NCBI GenBank assembly: GCA_903866915.1 | Contig: CAIPPO010000047.1 | Location: 1-45,191 of the forward strand | Direction of reading: 5' to 3' | Length of the DNA stretch: 45,191 bases | Origin: an uncultured Mucilaginibacter sp. | GTDB lineage: Bacteria; Bacteroidota; Bacteroidia; Sphingobacteriales; Sphingobacteriaceae | Part shown: piece by piece, positions 1-8,522 of the stretch | How the letters are laid out: every line of letters starts with the position of its first letter | Position numbering within the stretch: the stretch's first letter is position 1 | The notes under the pieces: model-generated | Databases searched by the model: none | Told to the model about the DNA's origin: nothing | Seen by the model: only the letters and a program-made list of their open reading frames with translations | Translations under genes and position numbers: made by a program

Positions 1-513
1 CAGAGTATCAGGATAGAGGAAATTATTTATTGCCTGCAATCAGTTTTTGAGCGGGATTTTACGAGGGATGAAGTAGTTGCAAGCATCCACAGCATCGAAA
101 ATAAATACCAATCAGGTAATCTGGCGATCGAACTGGTCAATGTAGCAAACGGGTATCAGTTTCTTACCAAAAAGGATTTTCATGCAATCATTAATTTGTT
201 GCAGATACAGCGATCAAAAAAGAAACTAAGTCCGGCATCACTCGAGACGCTGGCAATTATCGCCTACAAACAACCCGTAACCAAATTAGAAATTGAACAA
301 ATCAGAGGCGTAAACAGCGAGTATTCTATCCAAAAGTTGCTCGAAAAGGAGCTGATCACCATCTCGGGGAAATCGGACAGTGTTGGACGGCCCATTTTAT
401 ACAGCCCAAGCCAGCAATTTATGGACTATTTTGGCATTAACTCTTTGGGTGATTTACCGCAAATAAAAGACTTTCAGGATACGTCATCTTCAATTGGCGA
501 CCAAACAGAATAA
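1..513 (+). CDS. scpB: Segregation and condensation protein B (3' part)
   Basis: Partial gene: the reading frame is open from the first base of the window, so the true start lies upstream; about 170 C-terminal residues are visible. ScpB is the winged-helix partner of ScpA in the SMC-ScpAB chromosome condensation complex. The stretch SLETLAIIAYKQPVTKLEIEQIRGVNS followed by a GRP-type turn (VGRPILY) is the typical second winged-helix core of the family. The C-terminal tail after LGDLPQI is short and polar. The frame ends with TAA at 511-513. Family identification is firm; the N-terminus cannot be judged. Confidence 0.93.
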   Translation, partial: QSIRIEEIIYCLQSVFERDFTRDEVVASIHSIENKYQSGNLAIELVNVANGYQFLTKKDFHAIINLLQIQRSKKKLSPASLETLAIIAYKQPVTKLEIEQIRGVNSEYSIQKLLEKELITISGKSDSVGRPILYSPSQQFMDYFGINSLGDLPQIKDFQDTSSSIGDQTE

Positions 514-643
514 TTTTTAATTGTATTTTCTTTAAAAATGATTTTAATTATTTTTGGGATAACAAAAAGCACTAAGCTTAGCAACAGCATTAATTTTTGC
601 CCATATAAAATACCCAATACATACCAAATACTAAATCATCGCA

Positions 644-841
644 ATGGAAACGCCTAAGAAACCAGCTAAGAAAGAAACGAGCGCAAAAAGCCCGGGCGCA
701 AAAACAGATGAAACGTCTGCTGATTTGCCTGCAAAAAACCGGGTTACAGACGATGATGATGACGACGACTTTGATATACCACTCGATGACCTTGGGCGTT
801 ATGAGAGCTTTGATAATTATGATGATGACGACGACTTTTAA
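644..841 (+). CDS. Small two-part charged protein (Lys-rich head, poly-Asp tail)
   Basis: A 65-residue protein not assigned to a family. The first about 25 residues are rich in Lys, Ala, Pro and Thr; the rest holds a run of seven Asp, then FDIPLDDLGRYESF, and ends DDDDDF. No membrane segment or signal peptide is visible. It is a separate unit between scpB and a clear terminator. Its predicted charge is strongly split, so it may be intrinsically disordered and bind a basic partner or metal; that is inference only. Coding status is supported by the clean ATG, the composition bias and the terminator after the stop. Confidence 0.7.
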   Translation: METPKKPAKKETSAKSPGAKTDETSADLPAKNRVTDDDDDDDFDIPLDDLGRYESFDNYDDDDDF

Positions 842-872
842 CTAATCTAAAGCTGTTTTGAATTTATAACCT

Positions 873-905
873 AAAAGAGCATCCGGCATTTGCGGATGCT
901 CTTTT
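873..905 (+). terminator. Rho-independent terminator after the Asp-rich gene
   Basis: Perfect inverted repeat AAAAGAGCATCCG / CGGATGCTCTTTT with a 7-nt loop, ending in a T run. It lies 32 nt after the stop of the Asp-rich protein and 20 nt before the next plus-strand gene. Confidence 0.85.
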
Positions 906-924
906 ATATTGAAACCAATCCCTG

Positions 925-2046
925 ATGAAAATTACTGAGGTAACCGATAAACGCACAAGCCAGGCATTTTTAAACGTCGCCCGGGTAATATACCGTAACG
1001 ACCCAAACTGGATTTGCCCTCTTGATATTGATATTGAAGCAGTTTTCAACCCGGCAAAGAACAATTTCCACCAACATGGCGAAGCCATCCGCTGGATATT
1101 AACAGATGATCAAAACCAGCCTATTGGCCGTATCGCAGCTTTTATCAATAATAAAAAAGCCTATCAGTACGAGCAACCTACAGGCGGCATAGGATTCTTC
1201 GAGTGCATCGACCAACAGGAGGCAGCTTTTTTATTGTTTGATACCGCGCAGAACTGGTTAAAAACAAAAGGTATGGCGGCAATGGATGGCCCCATCAATT
1301 TTGGCGAGAATGATAATTTCTGGGGCTTACTGGCCGAAGGATTCGTTCCTCCATCCTATGGCATGAATTATAATCCTCCCTATTACAAAAAATTCTTTGA
1401 CGATTATGGCTTTAAAACTTTGTATGAGCAAATAACCAATCATGTTGATATTATAAAGCCATTTCCCGAACGATTTAGAAAAATAGCAGCCTGGGTATCT
1501 CAAAAACCCGGTTATGAGTTTAAACATTTTGAATCGGCAAAAATTGATCAGTTTGCTGCCGATTTTATTGAAATTTACAATGATGCCTGGCACGATTTTG
1601 AAAATTTTGTGCCAATAAGCCACGTAACCATACTTGAAAGCTTCCGCATGATGAAACCTATCATGGACGAGAATCTGATCTGGTTTGCCTATGTTAACGG
1701 AGAACCTGCTTCGTTCGTCGTAATATTACCTGATGCAAACCAGATATTTAAACATATTGATGGCAAACTGAATCTGATTGGTAAATTAAAATTCCTATAC
1801 TACCGGTGGCGGGGTGTGAATCGTATGCGGGCTGTAGTGATGGGTACCAAGCAAAAGTTCCAGAAACATGGCCTTGAATCGGGTTTGTTTATCAAACTGG
1901 GCGATTATGCTTTACCACTTAATCAATATGCAGAATTAGAGCTGTCATGGGTTGGCGATTTTAATGATAAAATGATCGCTTTGCACCATAGCATGGGCGG
2001 GGTGTTTGGGAAAAAACACCTAACATTAAGGTATAAATTTCAATAG
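925..2046 (+). CDS. GNAT-like acyltransferase-fold protein (YghO-like)
   Basis: A 373-residue soluble protein resembling the large, uncharacterised YghO-like proteins that carry a GNAT-type N-acetyltransferase fold. Seen: an N-terminal segment with FLNVARVIYRNDPNW, a G-rich strand-turn (QPIGRIAAFINNKK), then GPINFGENDNFWGLL and a second half ending in ELSWVGDFNDKMIALHHSMGG, which resembles the end of GNAT-like domains. No signal peptide. The substrate is unknown. It sits alone between a terminator and a convergent XRE regulator. The ATG at 925 is the first in frame. Family assignment is from remembered pattern, not a search. Confidence 0.7.
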   Translation: MKITEVTDKRTSQAFLNVARVIYRNDPNWICPLDIDIEAVFNPAKNNFHQHGEAIRWILTDDQNQPIGRIAAFINNKKAYQYEQPTGGIGFFECIDQQEAAFLLFDTAQNWLKTKGMAAMDGPINFGENDNFWGLLAEGFVPPSYGMNYNPPYYKKFFDDYGFKTLYEQITNHVDIIKPFPERFRKIAAWVSQKPGYEFKHFESAKIDQFAADFIEIYNDAWHDFENFVPISHVTILESFRMMKPIMDENLIWFAYVNGEPASFVVILPDANQIFKHIDGKLNLIGKLKFLYYRWRGVNRMRAVVMGTKQKFQKHGLESGLFIKLGDYALPLNQYAELELSWVGDFNDKMIALHHSMGGVFGKKHLTLRYKFQ

Positions 2047-2069
2047 GCAGGGGAAGTAAACAGTGGAAT

Positions 2070-2411
2070 TCAGGCGGTAACTTTGGTGTGGCGCAACTCT
2101 TCGAAAAGTTCAATAACTTTCTTTTGCAAGTCAATTACTTCAGCTTCACGGTCTAATAATTTTTTGTTGACCGTTTCGAGTTCATTGACAAATTTTTGAT
2201 CTTGTTCTGAATCACTAAAAGTTAGCAACTGCACAACAGTCATATCAAATAACACAGCAATTTGTTCCAGCCTCGATAAATTAATATCAGTTATCCCTGT
2301 TTCGATCTTGGAAAATGCGGGGATCGATATGTCGAGTTTTTTTGCGACATCTTCCTGGCTCCAACCTTTTTGATGGCGAAGTAATCTGATTTTTTTACCT
2401 AGTGCTTTCAT
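2070..2411 (-). CDS. XRE-family HTH regulator with C-terminal coiled coil
   Basis: A 113-residue DNA-binding protein. Residues 1-65 form a classical Cro/C1-type helix-turn-helix (IRLLRHQKGWSQEDVAKKLDISIPAFSKIETG...LEQIAVLFDM). Residues 75-108 are heptad-like and charged (NELETVNKKLLDREAEVIDLQKKVIELFEELR), most likely a dimerising coiled coil. It is monocistronic and convergent with the GNAT-like gene. A small inverted repeat 13 nt upstream of its start could be an autoregulatory operator. Its targets are unknown. Confidence 0.88.
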   Translation of the reverse strand: MKALGKKIRLLRHQKGWSQEDVAKKLDISIPAFSKIETGITDINLSRLEQIAVLFDMTVVQLLTFSDSEQDQKFVNELETVNKKLLDREAEVIDLQKKVIELFEELRHTKVTA

Positions 2412-2423
2412 TTCTCTTTTTTA

Positions 2424-2442
2424 CTGAGATAAGGTTTCTCAG
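2424..2442 (-). promoter_or_regulatory. Possible operator upstream of the XRE regulator
   Basis: Inverted repeat CTGAGA-N7-TCTCAG lies just upstream of the XRE start codon. Regulators of this family often repress themselves through such sites. No experimental support; the arms are only 6 nt. Confidence 0.35.
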
Positions 2443-2494
2443 AAGTTAATAAAGTTACAAAAAATATCAAATACAAGAATATTATTTATAATTT

Positions 2495-3850
2495 TTATAA
2501 TATCTTCCCAGCAAGCGCTTTCAGATCTAAACCACCAAAGTTTCCGGAACTCATCATCAGGAGATTTAAGTGGTGAAATTTGATTCCAGCGAGGTATTTT
2601 TCCAGGTCAAAAGGATCATTAAAAAACAAAATATCGTCCCTGCCAAACGCCGTTTTAACGATTTCAGCGCCGTATGGTGCCATTTTCTTCTGTTCAAATG
2701 TTTTCTTATCTATAAAAACCACAGCAGTATCTGCTTCATCCATGGTGCCTGCATATTGATCCAGATACTCTTTATTCAGACTGCTAAATGTATGTAACTC
2801 AATACAGGCCAGCAGCTTTCTATTCGGGAATTGAAGCTTTACAGCAGCAATTGTTGCCTTAAGTTTAGATGGCGCATGCGCAAAATCCTTAAAAAAGCTC
2901 GTATTTTCGTTCCTCCCGACCAGCTCCAGGCGGCGTGCGGCACCCTTAAATGTTGCTATGCTTTTATAAAAATCAGGAGCAGCTATACCCAGGTTTTCAC
3001 AAACCAGGCGGGCGGCTTCCAGGTTCAGTAAATTATGTTCACCGAACACCTGTAAAGGATATTCGGTAGTGCCTGTTATAATATATGTAATACCATTATT
3101 AATATGATATGCCGGCAATGAATAAGGTATTTTTTGAACGTTTGAATTATCATTAGTAACGACACCAGCTACAACCTCATCCGATTTCGAATAGATAAGT
3201 TTACCCCCTTGCCCGAATGTTTTAATAAACAGGCTAAACTGGTTTATATAGTTTTCGAAAGTTGGAAAAACATTGATATGATCCCAGGCAATGCCACTGA
3301 TGACACCAATATTAGCGTGATAAAGGTGAAATTTTGGTCGCCTGTCAATAGCTGAGGAAAGGTACTCGTCGCCCTCGATAATAATAACCGGTGCTGCGTC
3401 ACTTAGCCTAACCATATTATCAAACCCTTCGAGCTGTGCCCCAACCAGGTAATCGAAATCTTTACCCGCATCTTTTAACACGTGCAGGATCATTGATGTA
3501 ATAGTAGTTTTACCGTGGCTCCCCCCTATCACAACCCGCAACTTATTCTTTGAGTATTCGTAAATATATTCAGGATATGAATATATTCTCAGGCCAAGCT
3601 CAATCGCCTTCAACAATTCGCGGTTATCGGCACGCGCATGCATCCCCAGAATAATTGCGTCTATCTCTGGTACGATCTTTTCCGGAAACCAGCCATCTTT
3701 TTCGGGAAGCAAGCCATTTGCCGAAAGTCGGGATACAGAGGGCTCAAAAAACACATCATCTGACCCACTGATATGCCAACCTTTTTTCGCAAGTGCTATA
3801 GCCAGGTTGTGCATCGCACTACCACCTATCGCAATAAAATGAATTCTCAT
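2495..3850 (-). CDS. mpl: UDP-N-acetylmuramate:L-Ala-gamma-D-Glu-meso-DAP ligase
   Basis: A 451-residue Mur-ligase family enzyme that joins recycled murein tripeptide to UDP-MurNAc, returning peptide to peptidoglycan synthesis in the cytoplasm. The N-terminal Rossmann segment IHFIAIGGSAMHNLAIAL is the Mpl/MurC form. The ATP-binding loop GGSHGKTT is at residues 109-116, followed by EGDEY (about 160) and the C-terminal FKDFAHAPSK motif typical of Mpl. The length matches the family. MurC is the main alternative; the HMHNLA start and FAHAPSK favour Mpl. Confidence 0.9.
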   Translation of the reverse strand: MRIHFIAIGGSAMHNLAIALAKKGWHISGSDDVFFEPSVSRLSANGLLPEKDGWFPEKIVPEIDAIILGMHARADNRELLKAIELGLRIYSYPEYIYEYSKNKLRVVIGGSHGKTTITSMILHVLKDAGKDFDYLVGAQLEGFDNMVRLSDAAPVIIIEGDEYLSSAIDRRPKFHLYHANIGVISGIAWDHINVFPTFENYINQFSLFIKTFGQGGKLIYSKSDEVVAGVVTNDNSNVQKIPYSLPAYHINNGITYIITGTTEYPLQVFGEHNLLNLEAARLVCENLGIAAPDFYKSIATFKGAARRLELVGRNENTSFFKDFAHAPSKLKATIAAVKLQFPNRKLLACIELHTFSSLNKEYLDQYAGTMDEADTAVVFIDKKTFEQKKMAPYGAEIVKTAFGRDDILFFNDPFDLEKYLAGIKFHHLNLLMMSSGNFGGLDLKALAGKIL

Positions 3851-3985
3851 TAAGTTTTAAATTGGCGCAAAGAAAAGTAAAATAACCCGGTAATTAAGCT
3901 CAGTTCGTTTATCTGCCCAACGTATCCTGAGGCAGTTCTGCTCCCCAAATTAACCTGGAGACTATAACATCAGAGTTATTTTGTT

Positions 3986-4825
3986 TTACAATTTTACAAA
4001 CTTGGCTGCAACCCAGTCTTTGCTTTTTTGATGGGCGAAATAAACCAGGTTATAATGTGCAGCTTCAATTTTAATAATTTCCAGGTCGGGCAGTTCATAA
4101 AAACCACTCAGGTAAAGTTCACCGCCCGATTTCAAAACCCATGCATAGCGATCAATTTGGTCGAGCAGGATATTGCGATTGATATTGGCCAGTACAATAT
4201 CATATTGTTCAATTGGAATAGCCTCTTTTGATCCGCAAAAAACCCTGAAATGATCGCAATTATTCAGGCGCGCATTTTCCAGTGTACTATCATAACAGGC
4301 CAGGTCGTTATCGACGGCGACAATGTCTTTGGCTCCCAATTTTTCGGCCAGTATCGCAAGGATACCTGTGCCACAGCCCATATCCAATACTTTCTTGCCT
4401 TCAAATTCTGTATCCAGCATTAATTCCATCATCATCGACGTTGTCTCATGGTGTCCGGTACCAAAAGCCATTTTGGGGTCTATTACGATCTCGAAAGGAA
4501 ATTCAGGTTTTGGCTGGTGAAAGGTTGCCCGTACCCAAACTTTATTCCTGATATTAATTGGTTCAAAATTACTTTCCCATACTTCGTTCCAATTTTGCTG
4601 GGGGATGAGATTAAATTCGTAACTGAAATTAAAATCCGACCTAAAAGGCGCAAGTTTATCATCCAGTAACTGTTTGTCAAAAACAGATTCAGCTATAAAA
4701 GCTTTAAATCCAAATTCAGCTTCTTCAAAAGTGTCGAAACCAATATCAGCCAATTCGTTGATCAGCAGGTCTTGCTGATAGTCGGCTGCCTCCACAAGGG
4801 TAAAATGCAATTCTAAATAATTCAT
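3986..4825 (-). CDS. prmA: Ribosomal protein L11 methyltransferase
   Basis: A 279-residue SAM-dependent methyltransferase that trimethylates ribosomal protein L11. The N-terminal half is the substrate-recognition domain. The catalytic half has FGTGHHETT, the SAM-binding DMGCGTGILAI (about residues 147-157) and the motif-IV sequence LANINRNIL, all diagnostic of PrmA. The gene start is 1 nt from the stop of the upstream membrane protein gene (4827), so the two are probably co-transcribed. Confidence 0.93.
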   Translation of the reverse strand: MNYLELHFTLVEAADYQQDLLINELADIGFDTFEEAEFGFKAFIAESVFDKQLLDDKLAPFRSDFNFSYEFNLIPQQNWNEVWESNFEPINIRNKVWVRATFHQPKPEFPFEIVIDPKMAFGTGHHETTSMMMELMLDTEFEGKKVLDMGCGTGILAILAEKLGAKDIVAVDNDLACYDSTLENARLNNCDHFRVFCGSKEAIPIEQYDIVLANINRNILLDQIDRYAWVLKSGGELYLSGFYELPDLEIIKIEAAHYNLVYFAHQKSKDWVAAKFVKL

Positions 4826-4826
4826 G

Positions 4827-5288
4827 CTATTGGTTTTCTACAGTTTTATTGCCAGTTTGCTTCAGTTTATTTTCCAATATTTGGGTAATCGCAATATTGA
4901 TGATCCAATAGATCAGCTGCACTCCGGTTAAAAAAATACAGAGTTTATAAAAATGCATCTCAGATAAACCATCCCAAATGGCATATGCTACCAGCGACCC
5001 CAAAACAAAACAGACGAAAAAACAACCTAAAAAAGCGATCAATTTTACCCTGCCGGGCTTATGGCGCACTTTATCCCAAAGCGGAATAAATAGGAGCAGC
5101 TGTGTCAAAATTCCGGTTGCAAATATCAGGGGCAGCATGTAACGGTAAAACGACATAAAGCTCTGTATATTACCATCACCCATTGCATCGGCTTTGAGCG
5201 TAACATAATAAGGACTATATCGCACAGCCAGGTAATACAACAAAAATGCCACAAAAGGCGGAAGCAATATTTTGAGCAGCTTTATCAT
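4827..5288 (-). CDS. Four-helix integral membrane protein
   Basis: A 153-residue protein with four hydrophobic segments (about residues 5-22, 52-70, 86-106 and 117-137) and a charged, Gln/Lys-rich tail. I do not recognise the family. It lies between tpiA and prmA on the same strand; its stop almost touches the prmA start, while 100 nt separate it from tpiA. Coding status is supported by its membrane topology and tight packing. Confidence 0.75.
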   Translation of the reverse strand: MIKLLKILLPPFVAFLLYYLAVRYSPYYVTLKADAMGDGNIQSFMSFYRYMLPLIFATGILTQLLLFIPLWDKVRHKPGRVKLIAFLGCFFVCFVLGSLVAYAIWDGLSEMHFYKLCIFLTGVQLIYWIINIAITQILENKLKQTGNKTVENQ

Positions 5289-5390
5289 CTGCGTTTTTGA
5301 TCTGCCACGGGCGTATTTTATTTCAAATTTGCATTATCGTAGTATACTATTTTCAATTGCTCTTCAAACGGCCTATAGCGGGTGCCCAGA

Positions 5391-6155
5391 TCAATTAAAT
5401 ACCCTTGCAATGTCTACAAAATCGCGCGACTTCAATGATGCACCGCCGATCAGGCCGCCATCGATATCAGCCTGGCCAAAAAGCTCAGCTGCATTTTTCG
5501 GATTACAACTTCCGCCGTAAAGTATCGTCGTTCCATCGGCTATACTTTGCCCATATTTTGCAGCTATTTCGTTACGAATGAATATATGGATCTCCTGTGC
5601 CTGAGCCGAGCTGGCAGTAACGCCCGTACCGATAGCCCAAACAGGTTCATAGGCGATAACCAATTTGGCAAACTCCGATGCATCAAGATGAAAAATGCCG
5701 GCTGTCAATTGTCTTTTGATCACATCAAAATGGATTTCGGCTTCACGTTCCTGCAATGTTTCGCCAATACAAAAAATTGGAACCAGGGCATGCTTCAAAG
5801 CTATATCTACTTTTTTGGCAAGCAGCTCATTAGTTTCGCCAAAATACTGACGGCGTTCTGAGTGACCCAGGATCACGTATTCGGCACCTACTGAACGTAT
5901 CATTTTAGCAGAAATCTCGCCTGTATAAGCTCCCGATTCTGCCTGGTGGGCATTTTGGGCTCCTACCGATAATTTCGTGGATGCTTTGCCCAATGTAACG
6001 AGGCTGTGCAGGTGGATAAACGGGCTGCATACAATTACATGCTGCTGACCGGTTATTTCATCATTTACCATATTAACTACCTCAGAAAATAAGGTCAGAC
6101 CTTCTTCATAGTCTAAATTCATTTTCCAGTTTCCGGCAACAATTTTCTTTCTCAT
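5391..6155 (-). CDS. tpiA: Triosephosphate isomerase
   Basis: A 254-residue TIM barrel interconverting dihydroxyacetone phosphate and glyceraldehyde 3-phosphate in glycolysis. The catalytic Lys lies in AGNWKMN (residues 7-13), the catalytic His in YVILGHSERR, the catalytic Glu in AYEPVWAIGTG, and the phosphate-binding ILYGGS and GGLIGGASL loops near the end. All active-site residues are present and the length is normal. Confidence 0.98.
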   Translation of the reverse strand: MRKKIVAGNWKMNLDYEEGLTLFSEVVNMVNDEITGQQHVIVCSPFIHLHSLVTLGKASTKLSVGAQNAHQAESGAYTGEISAKMIRSVGAEYVILGHSERRQYFGETNELLAKKVDIALKHALVPIFCIGETLQEREAEIHFDVIKRQLTAGIFHLDASEFAKLVIAYEPVWAIGTGVTASSAQAQEIHIFIRNEIAAKYGQSIADGTTILYGGSCNPKNAAELFGQADIDGGLIGGASLKSRDFVDIARVFN

Positions 6156-6181
6156 TTTTCTTGTGTTGGTTATGTTGGTTG

Positions 6182-6199
6182 TCCCGATAACTATCGGGA
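6182..6199. repeat. TCCCGATA palindrome between tpiA and the GlmU-like gene
   Basis: Perfect 8-bp arms TCCCGATA / TATCGGGA around a 2-nt centre. It lies between two minus-strand genes with no T run on that strand. A related CCCGAT/ATCGGG stem forms the terminator at 7429-7450. Confidence 0.6.
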
Positions 6200-6225
6200 T
6201 TGTTGTATTAGGTTTAATTTTACAA

Positions 6226-7410
6226 TCAAAATCTTCGGTAGGGTTCGGTTAAATCGAATACTGCCTTTAATATATCCTGTTCGTTTTGATTAAAGAGCCG
6301 GTGCTCGCGTCGATCAAAAACTTTTTCAGTTGTTTCAAACATTTTTTTGAGGGTGTAAATTTCATAGCCCTGCGCACCGCCCCATGAAAAATCAGGAATA
6401 AAATTCCGGGGGAAGCCTGCGCCAAATATGTTTGCCCCCACCCCCACTACTGTGCCGGTATTAAACATGGTATTGATAGCACACTTAGCATGATCGGCCA
6501 TGATCAAGCCGCAAAATTGCAATCCTGTGCGCCGAAACCGTTCAACGCCGTAATCCCATAACTTTACCTCAGCATAATTATTCTTCAGATTGGAGTTATT
6601 GCTATCGGCGCCTATATTACACCACTCGCCCAGCACCGAATTACCCAGGTACCCTTCATGGCCCTTGGAAGAGTACCCCCAAATAACTGCATTATTGATC
6701 TCGCCACCAACCCGGGAAAAAGGCCCCACTGTTGTGGCACCGTATATTTTTGCACCCATCTTCACCTGCGAATTATGGCAAAGTGCAAAACCGCCACGAA
6801 TATGTGTCCCTTCCCAAACTTCGGTTTCTTTGCCAAGATAAATCGGCCCCCTGGTGGTATTGAAAGTTGAACAATCGGCAATGGCACCTTCTTCGGCAAA
6901 AAAATCATCACCGATAATCACATTGCTGCTGTTGATCGGGCTGCTCGTACGGCCTTTGGTAAGCAGATTGAAATCCTTACGAAGTTCGGTATCGTTGTTT
7001 TTAAAAATATCTTCGGGATACGTGATAATTACCGGTGTGCCCTGGTACGCTACAAAGCTATCGAACTGAGTTTCTGCGTCAAAATTCTTTGCACCAACTG
7101 CTGATAGCTTTACAGCAATAAGTTTTTCGCCAAATGTAAGGGCTTCTTCTCCATGCAGCGCATAGATAGCCTCCAGCAATTGCTCATCCGGACAAACTGA
7201 ACCATTGATGAATAAATTTTTCTCTTCCGGTTTTAAAGGAAATTTCTCGCTTAGATAGCTTTGCGTATGCCAGGAAAAATCGAGCCCAATGTGTTTGGCC
7301 CACTTTTCAGCGATTGTCAATATACCAATGCGCAGATCGCCAACCGGGCGGGTAAAGGTTAAAGGCAGAAGCGTTTGGTGTGCGTTATCGTCAAAAAGGA
7401 TAATAGCCAT
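6226..7410 (-). CDS. Alternative GlmU-like sugar nucleotidyltransferase
   Basis: A 394-residue protein of the Bacteroidota 'alternative bacterial GlmU' type (the family I know as TIGR03991). The N-terminus (ILFDDNAHQTLLPLTFTRPVGDLRIGILTIAEKW) resembles a nucleotidyltransferase domain with an altered signature loop. From about residue 165 on there are hexapeptide-like repeats of a left-handed beta-helix (VIIGDDFFAEEGAIADCSTF, PIYLGKETEVWEGTHIRGG, VKMGAKIYGATTVGPFSRVGG). The likely reaction is UDP-GlcNAc or a related sugar-nucleotide synthesis, but the substrate is not proven. It precedes tpiA on the same strand. Confidence 0.82.
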   Translation of the reverse strand: MAIILFDDNAHQTLLPLTFTRPVGDLRIGILTIAEKWAKHIGLDFSWHTQSYLSEKFPLKPEEKNLFINGSVCPDEQLLEAIYALHGEEALTFGEKLIAVKLSAVGAKNFDAETQFDSFVAYQGTPVIITYPEDIFKNNDTELRKDFNLLTKGRTSSPINSSNVIIGDDFFAEEGAIADCSTFNTTRGPIYLGKETEVWEGTHIRGGFALCHNSQVKMGAKIYGATTVGPFSRVGGEINNAVIWGYSSKGHEGYLGNSVLGEWCNIGADSNNSNLKNNYAEVKLWDYGVERFRRTGLQFCGLIMADHAKCAINTMFNTGTVVGVGANIFGAGFPRNFIPDFSWGGAQGYEIYTLKKMFETTEKVFDRREHRLFNQNEQDILKAVFDLTEPYRRF

Positions 7411-7421
7411 GGTACAAAAAT

Positions 7422-7450
7422 AAAAAAAGTCCCCCGATGTATCGGGAGAC
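7422..7450 (-). terminator. Terminator of rpmE2
   Basis: Stem GTCTCCCGAT / ATCGGGGGAC (one G-T pair) read on the minus strand, followed by a T run (seven A at 7422-7428 on the plus strand). It lies just after the stop of the L31 gene. Confidence 0.8.
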
Positions 7451-7476
7451 CTTTAAATAATTTATCAACGAACCAA

Positions 7477-7725
7477 TTACTTCTTGTTGTAACGGCTGCG
7501 GAATTTGTCGATACGTCCGGCAGTATCTACCAGTTTCATCTTTCCAGTATAAAACGGATGAGATGTGTGTGAAATTTCAAGCTTCACTAGTGGGTATTCG
7601 TTACCGTCTTCCCATTTCATGGACTCACGGGTGTCTATACAGGATTTAGTTAAAAAAGCATAGTCGTTTGACATGTCTTTAAATACAACTAATCTATAAT
7701 TCTTGGGATGCAGATCTTTTTTCAT
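7477..7725 (-). CDS. rpmE2: 50S ribosomal protein L31 type B
   Basis: An 82-residue ribosomal protein. The frame is open to 7779, but the conserved start is [13 protein letters not shown] at 7725, preceded by an AGGAGAA Shine-Dalgarno; the 18 residues upstream are not part of the family. The zinc-binding Cys residues of the C+ form are absent, which marks the zinc-independent type B paralogue. SHPFYTGK and the KFRSRY end are characteristic. Confidence 0.96.
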   Translation of the reverse strand: MKKDLHPKNYRLVVFKDMSNDYAFLTKSCIDTRESMKWEDGNEYPLVKLEISHTSHPFYTGKMKLVDTAGRIDKFRSRYNKK

Positions 7726-7751
7726 AATATTCTTTTCTCCTAAAAGAGGCG

Positions 7752-7780
7752 CAAATATAGCATTATTAATCAAATTCAAA
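7752..7780 (-). promoter_or_regulatory. Candidate promoter of rpmE2
   Basis: On the minus strand a perfect Bacteroidota -7 element, TATATTTG (7759 to 7752), is preceded 17 nt upstream by TTTG (7780 to 7777), a fair match to the -33 element. It lies 26 nt upstream of the L31 start. Confidence 0.55.
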
Positions 7781-7805
7781 AAGCAAAAATAAAAAAGGAT
7801 TATAA

Positions 7806-7901
7806 ATGCCTTTAAAGCAAGGCAAAAGGTTTTTAAAAATTTTCAAAAACGCTATAACCTTTAGCGCTTTAGGTGCGTACAAGTACGTGGTTAATAAATA
7901 A
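7806..7901 (+). CDS. Possible 31-residue cationic small protein
   Basis: A short frame with ATG, 31 codons and TAA, encoding a basic peptide that begins [15 protein letters not shown] and ends YKYVVNK. An AAGGA Shine-Dalgarno lies 7 nt upstream of the ATG. A strong plus-strand terminator follows 35 nt after the stop, although no other plus-strand gene in this 190-bp gap would need one. No family is recognised. The alternative is a small non-coding RNA ending at the same terminator. Confidence 0.5.
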   Translation: MPLKQGKRFLKIFKNAITFSALGAYKYVVNK

Positions 7902-7936
7902 GAGATTAATACTTTTAATTGGTTTGAAGAATGGTT

Positions 7937-7970
7937 AAATCCCCGGTAGTGAATGGCCGGGGATTTTTTT
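7937..7970 (+). terminator. Strong terminator after the 31-codon frame
   Basis: Inverted repeat AAATCCCCGG / CCGGGGATTT with a 10-nt loop and a run of seven T on the plus strand. It lies just beyond the stop of the minus-strand ICMT-like gene and may work both ways, but the longer T run is on the plus strand. Confidence 0.8.
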
Positions 7971-7972
7971 GT

Positions 7973-8464
7973 TTACTGTGCCCAAACGTCATTCTCAACT
8001 TTGATTCTCACCATCAGCATCACACCGTTTAAAATCGAAAATATTACAGCAGTATAGTACAGGTGAAATACTAGCGGGATGACGGCTATTTCGCATACCA
8101 CGTCAACATAATTAGGGTGCCTGAACAAACGGTAGGGCCCCTCGTTAACAGGTACTGATCCGGGTATCCGATAAATCTTCGTACTCCAATATCGCCCAAG
8201 CGAGTTTAATATCCAATACTTGAACAGCAAAAGCGCTATAAACAAAAAAAGGAAAGTATAACTAATAATTTTGCCCTGTGAAAAATAGTATTCAACTACC
8301 AGCGACAAAATAAAAAGGCTGTGCAAGGCTATCATCCAGGGATAGTGATTGCTGCCATATTGTATTGCACCCTGTGATATCAACCATTTTTCATTCCTTG
8401 CCGAGCGGAATAGCTCAGCCAGGCGCTGAATGACCAGAAAGGTTATAAATAGATAAAAGTACAT
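7973..8464 (-). CDS. Isoprenylcysteine carboxyl methyltransferase-like membrane protein
   Basis: A 163-residue membrane methyltransferase-like protein with about four to five hydrophobic segments. The C-terminal core GPYRLFRHPNYVDVVCE is the SAM-binding signature of the ICMT/phospholipid methyltransferase group. It follows a type III polyketide synthase on the same strand (58 nt gap). In Bacillus the pair BpsA/BpsB makes alkylpyrones and O-methylates them, so this is most likely the BpsB-like partner. Product identity is inference. Confidence 0.82.
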   Translation of the reverse strand: MYFYLFITFLVIQRLAELFRSARNEKWLISQGAIQYGSNHYPWMIALHSLFILSLVVEYYFSQGKIISYTFLFLFIALLLFKYWILNSLGRYWSTKIYRIPGSVPVNEGPYRLFRHPNYVDVVCEIAVIPLVFHLYYTAVIFSILNGVMLMVRIKVENDVWAQ

Positions 8465-8522
8465 GCTTTGAACTCTGTATTGGCACCGGCAGTAAATACG
8501 CCGGCGAACCCTGCCGTATCAG

